Assembly (NCBI GenBank): GCA_030844895.1
Contig: CM061229.1
Span: 138,043,206 to 138,107,205 of the forward strand
Length of the DNA: 64,000 nt
Reading direction: 5' to 3'
From: Ambrosia x helenae
Lineage: Eukaryota > Streptophyta > Magnoliopsida > Asterales > Asteraceae
Position numbers and translations under genes: made by a program. The notes beneath the pieces are model-generated. The model was not told the DNA's origin. It searched no databases and was given only the letters and a program-made list of their open reading frames with translations. Position 1 is the stretch's first letter. Every line of letters starts with the position of its first letter. This document shows positions 55,953-64,000 of the stretch, one piece after another.

Positions 55953-56727
55953 CTAATCCCTCCATCTTGGACTTAAAACAGGGAAGAACCCGGGAGACAA
56001 CGGAAAACTGATGCCAGGAGAACGTGGAGGCTGCGGTCCAGGACCCAAGATTCCAGGCGAAAACGGAAAGTTTGGTGACAACGGTGGAGGACGTTGATAC
56101 CCAGGTGAAAGCAGCGGGTAAGGTGACCGCGGTGATGCCAAATTCAAGTAAGCCGAAGGCGACGGCATCAGAAACTGGGAGCTTGGTGACGGCAGTAGAG
56201 GTGGCTGCCCACTCATTCTTGGAGACGGAAATGGAGGTGGTATCGGTCCATGTGGGTTAGGAAGCAATCCACCAGACTGACTTTGTTGGTTCCCCGATCA
56301 TTTAGCGAATGCTGAAGGTAACGCATATATGCAGATAAAGGAGACTCTGCAGTATTTGGCCACGGTTGCAGCACGCCTCGTGGCTGACCAAATTGATCAT
56401 ATCTAACTGTATTATTATTATTACTACTACTACCACTATTATTATTATTATGATCTATAGGAAAGTGCATAGGCATACGGGGTCTATTTACATTCAAAGG
56501 CGACAAAGGCGGAGGGCGAATTCTTTGCAGCCTAGTGGTCTGGGAATTAGACGGGATAACAGGCGGGGGCGGTCTAGGAACCGGAAGCGGAACCGGGGGC
56601 GGCTGTTGGGAATGATGTGAAGGGGAACCAGTAAGTTGTTGAACAATATTTCTAAAGTCATTCTTATTAATATTGTAAACCTGAGGTTGGGATACAGGTC
56701 TTGCAGCAGCAGCAGCAGTAGGATTAA

Positions 56728-56826
<99 letters not shown>

Positions 56827-56917
56827 CAAAATTGGATTGGGGCAATGGGTTTTTTCTAATATTTTTACTAATCTTGTTGATGCCTAAATGGTTTCTAGAA
56901 TAATTAGGATTATCCAT
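55953..56917 (-). CDS. IKU1: VQ-motif protein, IKU1/VQ14-like, with one frameshift
   Basis: Start ATG 56917 (MDNPNYSRNHLGINKISKN), stop 55953. It has the VQ motif FRNIVQQLTG (about residues 88-97), Pro-rich regions, AESPLSAYMRYLQHSL and a C-terminal (L)SPRSPYPLLSPG...FPFSPGILGPGP...SPRW. This order matches HAIKU1 (VQ14), a WRKY partner in endosperm growth and seed size control; nuclear action is known for the family. After SLNDRG the frame is lost and resumes one base out as NQQSQSGGLLPNPHG (around 56290-56300). A G run of four on the minus strand appears one base short; 965 nt plus one gives exactly 322 codons. An AAT repeat (56729-56826) codes about 33 Asn. It may be a damaged allele or an assembly error. 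Confidence 0.85.
56729..56826. repeat. TTA/AAT microsatellite coding for poly-Asn
   Basis: About 32-33 uninterrupted triplets in frame with the VQ gene, read as Asn on the minus strand. Confidence 0.95.
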
Positions 56918-56929
56918 ATTGTTGAAAGA

Positions 56930-58560
56930 TGAAACCCTAAGACAGAGTGAAGCAGGTGTTCATATTAATAATAATAATAATATTGAAGAAAAGGAAATAA
57001 CGAACCTAGAAAGAAGATGACTGAGATGAAAGTATGTTGTTGATTGCAGAAGAAGATGACTTATGAGTGAGGAAGGGAAGGGAAGGGATTGGATTGAGTA
57101 ATGGTTGGTTGAAAAATATTATTAAGACAGAATGAGTAACGTAACACAGCCGCTAATTTGGTGGATTTACATTTATTATTTAATAAACGGGTATGAACTA
57201 TGAAATGATGATCCAACCGACATAGCTTCGTTTCTTTTTCTTTTCTTTTCTTTTTCTTTTCTTTTTTTTTTTTTTTTTCGTTTTTTTTCCTGTTATTATT
57301 GATTAATATTTCTTTCAATTTAATGGCTAAATCATACGTCCATTTGTGATTCCAGAAAGTTTTTTCATTGAAATAATTGTTTTTAGACATTCTAATTTTA
57401 TAGAATATGACATAAAAAATTTTGAGTCAGTATGATGGTTAGAATTAGGTAAGGTTCGTTACATAATAAAAATATGATATAATAATTAAAAAAATACATT
57501 GTCATTAGAAATTAAAACACATAATATAAATTTAATGATCTTTATGAATTAAAAAAATACTTAGGTTGTTCAGGCTTAAAACGTCTTAATTTACCATACA
57601 TATTTGTTTGTGAAAAATCATGTCATGTCGGTTGATATGGACCTTTAAGTAAATAAATTCGTTTAACTTCACCTTTTCTATTAGGGTGATAAGATAAATT
57701 GGTTTCCTTTTAGATGGATTTCTGATCATTCAAATCAATTTTTGATGATTTTACTGCTTGAAGATGAATAATGATGATCAAACATTTGATGTGGTTATCT
57801 TTGTAAAAATTGCTCCATAATATTAACACCTAAAATTCAAGTCTCAACAAATTAACACTAAATGACATATAATCCTCTTATCCTAATTCCTAGACTAATT
57901 ATCTCTTTTATTACAAATAAACATTAAGTAATCGATCAACAATGAAACAAGCAACATCGCATCGATCAGCCCTGAATCCTTCGTATTGAACAAGGCAACA
58001 AGCAACGTGAATCCAGAATCAGTAATGAACGCTTTTAAGACTTGAATCGTGGAACGATTATTTCCTTTTCGAAAGTAACATGAAGACTTTGAAAAATGTT
58101 CCGTTGTAGGGAACTAACAACAATGTCATGTATAGTACCAAGAGTTACATGGCACTTCATTATTATTACAAACACACAAAAGTTAAATCCCACTGGCGAT
58201 TAAAACCACAACAAAAAATGATTTGCTTACTTTGGTATATATAATAACTAATAACCCGGAAATTGAATGATTAATAGAGTATGTTTAAAAATCCAAATTG
58301 TATGCAAACAAAATATAGTCATGTATGAATAAGCATGGTTGAAAATATCATCTCGAGACTACGAGTTTTTTTATTTAATACATAAAAATGTCTCTTAACA
58401 ATTATAGAATCTAAATTGTTGCAAGTCAAGTGCTCCTAACCTTACTTATTTCATGTAGAAAACTAAATCAACTATCCATAGATGTTGTAAGAGTAAAAAA
58501 TATATAAAACAATTGAAGATTCAAGTTATAAAGATATAGAGATGTAACGTTTAGTATAAA
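56930..58560. other. VQ gene upstream region and intergenic DNA
   Basis: The first few hundred bases should contain the 5' UTR and promoter of the VQ gene; a T/C-rich tract lies at 57230-57290. Nothing else is recognised. Confidence 0.45.
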
Positions 58561-58564
58561 ACCA

Positions 58565-58900
58565 ATGATCTCCAGCGCAACAGGTTTGAGGTAGGGTGAG
58601 CTTTCCCTTAGAGGTTCCCATCCTGGAGGTTGGTCACAGGTTCGATCCATGCACACCAAAAAAAATTCTCCGTGACGGTTTGAGCTTAAGCAACGAGGAC
58701 ACCGGTGTGTGAGTTTTCCCTTAGAGGTTCCTATCGTGGAGGTTGGTCACAGGTTCAATCCATGCACACTAAAAAAAATTATCCGTGATGGTTTGAGCTT
58801 AAGCAATGAGGACACCGGTGTGTGAGTAGGGATTCGAATTTGAGATCGCTAGGTTAAGGTTGCATAAGGATTTCAGTTAACTAAGCTTTAAAAAAAACGT
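58565..58900 (+). repeat. SINE-like repeat with internal duplication
   Basis: Two copies (about 58597-58710 and 58711-58825) of a unit holding TTGGTCACAGGTTCGATCC (B-box-like GGTTCGATCC) and CCGTGACGGTTTGAGC. It ends TTAACTAAGCTTT followed by eight A. A related unit lies at 59390-59540. Confidence 0.45.
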
Positions 58901-59071
58901 TTTAGTATAAAGAGACTTATAAATAGTTGTTACAACAGATGCCATAAATTGCATAAGCATTTATTTATTTAAATAAATGAAAGTCAACTTAAGAAAATGC
59001 ATGAAAGTCAAAAGGTTAGGGGATCGAAAAAGGGTAAAAAAGATGTGAAAAACTCAAAAACAGACACAAGT

Positions 59072-59145
59072 TGGCCCATGCAGGTCTCGAACCTGCGACC
59101 TTCGCGTTATTAGCACGACGCTCTAACCAACTGAGCTAATAGGCC
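59072..59145 (-). tRNA. trnI-AAU: tRNA-Ile(AAT)
   Basis: The 74-nt minus-strand cloverleaf starts GGCCTATTAGCTCAGTTGG (A box) and has the anticodon loop CTAATAA with anticodon AAT. It has the B box GGTTCGAGACC and a seven-pair acceptor stem GGCCTAT/ATGGGCC with discriminator A. No intron and no encoded CCA beyond the acceptor, as expected for a nuclear tRNA gene. Confidence 0.95.
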
Positions 59146-59384
59146 ATTTTGTTTTCTGTACTCGTTCATATAATATATTGATAGTGTTAAAATCAATATA
59201 GTTAAAAAGATATGTCATGGATCTTTATAATTTTATGTTGTATATGTAATAAAACTTCAAATCAACTACCATATATTAAAGAAAAAAAATAAGATATGTC
59301 ATATAATGCCATGTAATCATGTATCATTGTATCGTATTTGCATTGTGACATTAATAATTTTTTATTATTCAACAATATTTTATA

Positions 59385-59540
59385 GGGTTCCCGCCCGGGA
59401 TTGGTCACAGGTTCGATTCTCGTCCATCGAAAAATCATACTCATTACGGTTGAAAGGGCCCGGCGAGTGGGAGGACTCGAACTTGTAACCCGGAGGTTGT
59501 AATTAGGACTAAGATTTCACATTCAACTACGCCTTAAAAA
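59385..59540 (+). repeat. SINE-like repeat (copy 2)
   Basis: It contains TTGGTCACAGGTTCGATTC, GGCGAGTGGGAGGACTCGAA and ends CAACTACGCCTT plus A run, as in the copy at 58565-58900. Confidence 0.4.
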
Positions 59541-59544
59541 AAAC

Positions 59545-61640
59545 AATATTTTATAGGTTTAATGTGCATGTAATAATCAACCTAAACATATAGACATGTT
59601 CCTAAGGATAAAGACCTAGTCAATACAACCATAAAAAATCTATACAATTGCTAAAATTAGATGTGGAGCAGGATGGTTGAAGTATGCAAAACAAAAATCT
59701 AATGGAAACAATTGAATTAACCCTTATTTAGAAATATTGTTGCGGATTCATAGAGTTGGGACATTACCTCATACATTTCCTTTAGAAGTTTTATATATTT
59801 CTACAACTTAGCACCATGTCCTACCAATCTTTAGACAAAAAATGTACATAACAGTACATCTTCTGTCCCCTTCGTTCCCATATTCTCATCTCATACCATC
59901 AAAACACCCGACGAGAATTTGTATCGCGTCATTAATGAAACCTCATAACCATGAATCTAATTTGTCCAGGTTGTCATAACATGCCAAGAACAATTTCAAA
60001 TAGCGATTTTACAGATGTAGGTGCGGTTGAACAAGGGTCACGCCTTAAGCCAATGGGTGAGGAGGCGAAACGGCCCCCAAAATTGGTTCATGGACTATCG
60101 AAAAAGTTAAAAGATCGGAGCTTTAAACGAAAGGACGATAGTTGTAAACCGATGTTGATGAGAAGCAGGGGATGAGAAGGGATTGGAGTTTAGAGAATCT
60201 AAAACAAATAATGAATACTGCCTAAAAGGGAAAAAAGGTTAACAGAAACAACTCATGTACATTATTATTAGATGAAAATATATATATTATTTCATTCATA
60301 TTGTAAATATCATAAGTATTTATAGTCTATGTAACATTATTGTTATGTACATATTTGTGTGATACTATACAAGCCTTGTTTATGTCCTAGGTTAATAATG
60401 GTTATTATTGAATATTTAAATTGTCATTATTAGGATTTGTTCATTTTATGAAATATGATATGATTCAACGTGTATCATACCAATATATTAGTTCTATGAA
60501 ATTGTTCATTTAAAGATAAGTTTGCACTACCCCTATATGAAAATTAAACTACTTTATTGATATAAAGACTTTTATCCTTTTATTAAAAGTTTGTTTTTAG
60601 AAAAAAGTTGTGTTCTCATCTTTTTTTCTCTTTTGGATTCTAACAAAAAAAAAAGGTTGATTTTCCATTCTTTCTAGTGTTTTGAGTTATGGGTATAAAC
60701 AACCAAACCGCTTGTAAGCCAATTGAGATCGTCTCGTGTTGGGCTTAAACGAGTTCGATCCCAATCCATGAGCCTAAATTAGAGAGCTCAATCCTGAGTT
60801 TTCATACCAAGTTTAACCAGGAACATGAGCCTAAACATGCCTACTTTTTAAATAATTAAAATAAATGTTATTGTATTATGATAAAATAATTAAATAAGTA
60901 ATATTTTGTTATATATATAAGATTATATGTACAAAAATAGTTATAAATGTTTAGATAAAAATAAGACTTAAGTTTTTAATAAACAATAAATTTTACTAAA
61001 GATCAAAACGTTTAAAAATAAAGTTTAAAACAAGCAGCTCGAGTTCAGAAAAGTTCGCCTTGTTTTATTAAAAGACACAAGTTTTGGTTTGTTCCAACCT
61101 TCTTTTAAGTTTTGGTTTTCTAGACCATAATCCCAGATCATTATATGGGCTATAGCCCACCACATTGTAAGGCTGGGTCACTTGGAGAGTTGGAGGGAAT
61201 AATAAAAAATCTCACTTGAGCTTTGGAGGCATTAACATCCCTCAGCCCACTAGCCTCTTTCATGTTTTTGGAATTTTTTGTCTGTCCTTGTTAGTATTCT
61301 AATTTTGAGTCCTAGTTGAGAATTAAGTCACCATTTGCAGAACGGCTTTGATATTTCAACAGTTTTATGTACAAACAGCCCGCAAGATTAAGCTGAGAAA
61401 ACTAGTCGAAAAATAGCCTTCGAACCTGATAGCTAAGAAAATTCTTGGCCGAAAACCTGATGAAGACCAAAATGTTGATGTATGAATGACAATCACACTA
61501 AACGAGTTTGTAAAAACATATCCAGCATCGGTTCATCTCACATAATTAGATCGAGAGTTGGAAGTTTGAAACATCTTTACAAATTCAAAGTTGTATCGTA
61601 CTTGTAACTTCTACTACAATTTTGAGTGATTGTTAATGCA
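59545..61640. other. Intergenic DNA, one unrecognised open frame
   Basis: A 74-codon frame at 59951-60175 (with EEAKRPPKLVHGLSKKLKD) looks more protein-like than its neighbours and might be an exon remnant, but I recognise no family. The rest is AT-rich; a degenerate AGCTCGAG-type repeat lies around 60720-61110. Confidence 0.3.
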
Positions 61641-61650
61641 TATATAATTA

Positions 61651-61700
61651 CTAGTTTTTATCCCGGGAGCGTCCCGGGTTGAAATATCTGATATAACATA
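61651..61700 (-). mobile_element. Helitron 3' terminus (non-autonomous)
   Basis: On the minus strand a perfect hairpin CCCGGGA-CGC-TCCCGGG (61662-61678), then ATAAAAA and CTAG (61654-61651), followed by T. The element would extend to the right; its 5' end was not located. The body begins with a TTA microsatellite at about 61709-61763. Confidence 0.65.
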
Positions 61701-61708
61701 ATAAAATA

Positions 61709-61763
<55 letters not shown>
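61709..61763. repeat. TTA microsatellite
   Basis: About 18 uninterrupted triplets. Confidence 0.95.
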
Positions 61764-61979
61764 TTAAACAAATCTCTGCCATAAGTTATCATATTCCAAT
61801 ATAAAAAAAACGAATCTCTGCACCGGGGTATAAATCTAGTGCCATTACAAATGAATTCGGAAGTTTGTAATCGATCATTCTAAAAAGAACTAACATGAAA
61901 TAAGAAAAAAAAAAGTTAATTATTGAAATATCGAACGCATTAGTCTAAGGGTTATGTGATGCGTTAAAAAATTCATGGG

Positions 61980-62130
61980 TATATGATCGGGTATGTAGTT
62001 CGGGTATTTGGGTATGTTGTTTCGGGTAATCGGGTCGGGTATCACCTAATCCCAGACCCGACCCGACCCAAACCCACAAATTTTTTTAAACTAATCCCAA
62101 ACCCGACACAATACCTGTCGGGTTACAAAA
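61980..62130. repeat. CGGGT/ACCCG foldback repeat
   Basis: GGGTATTTGGGT and TCGGGTCGGGTAT on the left pair with ACCCGACCCGACCC on the right. It is similar in style to the ACCGAT MITEs, but termini are not identified. Confidence 0.4.
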
Positions 62131-62477
62131 AATAGTCATTTTTTTCTCCGATTTTTATATAGCACTATGGTACTCGTTAGAAAGATAATAAAACGCTCGT
62201 TAATTTGGTGTAATTTTTTTCTTTAAAAAATCTCGTATATAAAAGATATTAACGTTTAAAAGTTATGGGAGGAAACACGAGAGATAAAATAATAAAGGTT
62301 TAATATTTAGATTTAATAGATTAGATATTTAATAGATTAGGTTAAGATTATAATAGATTAGGTTAAATCATATTTATTTCTTTTTTTAATTGGTTTAGAG
62401 TTGTCACATCACATCCTATGTGGCATCTCTCAAAGGAGAGATTGCATAAGAGCATGACATGTAGAATTAATCCCTTT

Positions 62478-62478
62478 G

Positions 62479-62511
<33 letters not shown>
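62478..62511. repeat. AT microsatellite
   Basis: A run of about 16 AT dinucleotides. Confidence 0.9.
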
Positions 62512-62513
<2 letters not shown>

Positions 62514-62519
62514 ACAAAA

Positions 62520-63170
62520 GACAATACATGTAAAACTATGTATTGTGGCCCGCGAGCGAGCTGCTACGAGCCACCAACTTTGTCACATGGATCGCGTGAA
62601 CCACAACACAAGTGAGTGAATGATGGCGCGAAGCGCGTGGGCTAGCGAGCAAAAATATGACCGTTGTGCTATCTTCGATTGTTGACGCCAGAGTTTATTC
62701 CAGGTTGGTGTTTGTTTAGGAAGTGAAGAAGAAGATGGTTGTGGGTTTTTTTCCCGGTGAGGATCACACAAGATAAAGAAAAAGATTACTTTAGTTTTTG
62801 ACCTATTACTCTTTTTTATTTTATTTTTTTTTTAACTTTTTCTTTTTACTCTATTATATTCTTTTTTTTATTTTATATTCTTTTTTACTTGTTTATGACC
62901 TAGTATTTTTTATAAAATTTTAATTTTATGTAATATAATGTTTTATATATATTATTTTAATGTTAAAAATGGATAAAGTCATCACTCACCTTGAGCCACA
63001 ACAGGATCAAGTGAGCATAATTGACACTTTAGTCAGTGCCACGTCAACGCCCGGTTGTCTTGTTTTGATAGGATAAAGTCTTAGATAGAGGTGAGCCACA
63101 ACGCATAGTCTAAGGTTGAACCATAGATGGATCATGTCATGTCTAGACAAAGTGAACATCTCACAAAAAC
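62520..63170. other. Intergenic DNA with GAGCCACAA repeats
   Basis: Short copies of GAGCCACAAC occur near 62992 and 63093, and a related AACCACAACAC near 62599. Otherwise T-rich and gene-free as far as I can see. Confidence 0.4.
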
Positions 63171-63173
63171 TTA

Positions 63174-63388
63174 GGGGTTGTTTGGTTGATTAAGTGCTGA
63201 ATCATTAAGATGGTCTGAATGGTTAAGAGGCTCTGAATGGTTAAGAGCTGAATCATTCAGCATCCCTTATTAGCTTAATGGTTCAGCACTTAATCATTCC
63301 ATTCAGATGCTGAAACAAACAGTCTGAATGCTTAATGATTCAGACCTGAATGGTTAAGAGGCTAATTAAGAGGCTACCAAACAACCCC
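63174..63388. mobile_element. Tourist/Harbinger-type MITE
   Basis: 215 bp with GGGGTTGTTTGGT and its complement ACCAAACAACCCC, flanked by TTA at 63171-63173 and 63389-63391. The interior is built of GAATGGTTAAGAGGCT and GAATCATTAAG-type repeats in both orientations. Confidence 0.85.
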
Positions 63389-63497
63389 TTAATAGAGCTA
63401 TTAACATATGTTAGTTTCAGGGCCATGTGTGTTAACTATCAATGAACAATGACGAAATATCAACCTTACTAATCATCAATCAAAAACATCAAATTAC

Positions 63498-63582
63498 AAG
63501 TGACACGCAGGTAAACGGGTCACAAGCTGCGCCGCTACCCATTTTTATATTGCAAAACCTAATTTGTTGAAAATAAAACATT
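63498..63582 (-). pseudogene. 3' fragment of the 39141-40814 reverse transcriptase family
   Basis: The minus strand matches the last ~28 codons of that ORF: both carry TTACAAGTGA (stop region) and CAAGCTGCGCCGC (plus-strand wording) at the same spacing. Similarity ends just past the stop codon in both copies, suggesting a common 3' end of a mobile element. Confidence 0.65.
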
Positions 63583-64000
63583 GGCCCATTTTTGATCCAC
63601 ATATTGAAATACGTGGATCAAAAGTGAAAACCATAAAGTAGACATTTGGCATTGACCATTTGTGTAATTTCATATCTAAATTATAAAAGAGATGGTAACG
63701 ATGACATGGATTGATTAATGGACTGATAGTGTTTCAACTTAAACCATGTTTCACTTGGTCGGTGGTTAAAAATTATCTCGACTGTTAGTTTTGAAAAGCT
63801 TGCCGAAACTTTTAGAGACAAAAATGAAAAAAAGGTTTCGACTCAACAAGTGAAACATCTTGAGACACGTCCTAAGTTTTGAATGGAGGGCTGAAAATTT
63901 ATTTTATGATTCTTTAATGTAGTGACAAAGATTGAACATTATGAGTGAGAGTAGTACATTGTGCATTATAACGTTGTACCTAAGAAAAAAACAAAACAAT
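63583..64000. other. Intergenic DNA
   Basis: Nothing recognisable. Confidence 0.5.

Noticed and set aside
59951..60175. 74-codon frame with charged, protein-like composition
   Set aside because: No neighbouring exons, motif or recognisable family; kept only as a note.

Overview
The window is plant nuclear DNA from a eudicot. It has spliced genes with plastid-targeting, mitochondrial-carrier and ABA-receptor products, AT-rich spacers, and dense transposons. A daisy-family (Asteraceae) origin is my guess from the repeat style and is not proven by the sequence. I recognise five host protein genes and one nuclear tRNA gene. Most of the rest is mobile DNA of at least five kinds: Copia LTR retrotransposons, a Helitron, PIF/Harbinger elements, hAT-like MITEs and a non-LTR reverse transcriptase remnant.

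Layout. 1-6.2 kb holds a Helitron-like terminus, a MITE, a 5'-truncated Copia element on the minus strand (LTR 1599-2278), a GGT-rich minisatellite and a deletion derivative of a Harbinger element. 6.55-16.12 kb (minus) is one seven-exon gene for a plastid CPBP/CAAX-type protease. Its first intron contains a complete young Copia element (8566-14893, TSD AACCC). 17.47-19.09 kb is a Harbinger element whose Myb/SANT-like ORF is frameshifted. 19.527-31.668 kb (minus) is a nearly complete 12.1-kb Helitron. Both termini are visible, and it carries a B3-domain gene fragment, a nested 411-bp tandem array, an RPA-like OB-fold gene and a decayed Rep-helicase gene, all in one orientation. 32.202-38.408 kb is a second young Copia element with apparently identical 751-bp LTRs, TSD TTTAC and an intact gag-pol ORF.

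38.5-41.2 kb holds a Helitron end, a segment paralogous to the window start and a 5'-truncated reverse transcriptase of unusual (restriction-like endonuclease) type. 41.5-43.7 kb is an intact mitochondrial carrier gene of the BOU type. 44.06-44.84 kb is a four-exon gene for a 181-residue protein of unknown function. 45-49.4 kb is MITE-rich. 49.78-50.42 kb is an intronless PYR/PYL/RCAR abscisic acid receptor gene. 55.95-56.92 kb (minus) is an IKU1/VQ14-like VQ-motif gene with a long Asn run and a one-base frameshift. 59.07-59.15 kb is tRNA-Ile(AAT). The end of the window holds SINE-like repeats, a Helitron terminus, a Harbinger-type MITE and a second 3' fragment of the reverse transcriptase family.

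The host genes show no functional clustering. The most informative object is the Helitron. Two otherwise intact host genes each carry a single-base shift in a C or G run, so residual assembly error should be excluded before either is called a pseudogene.
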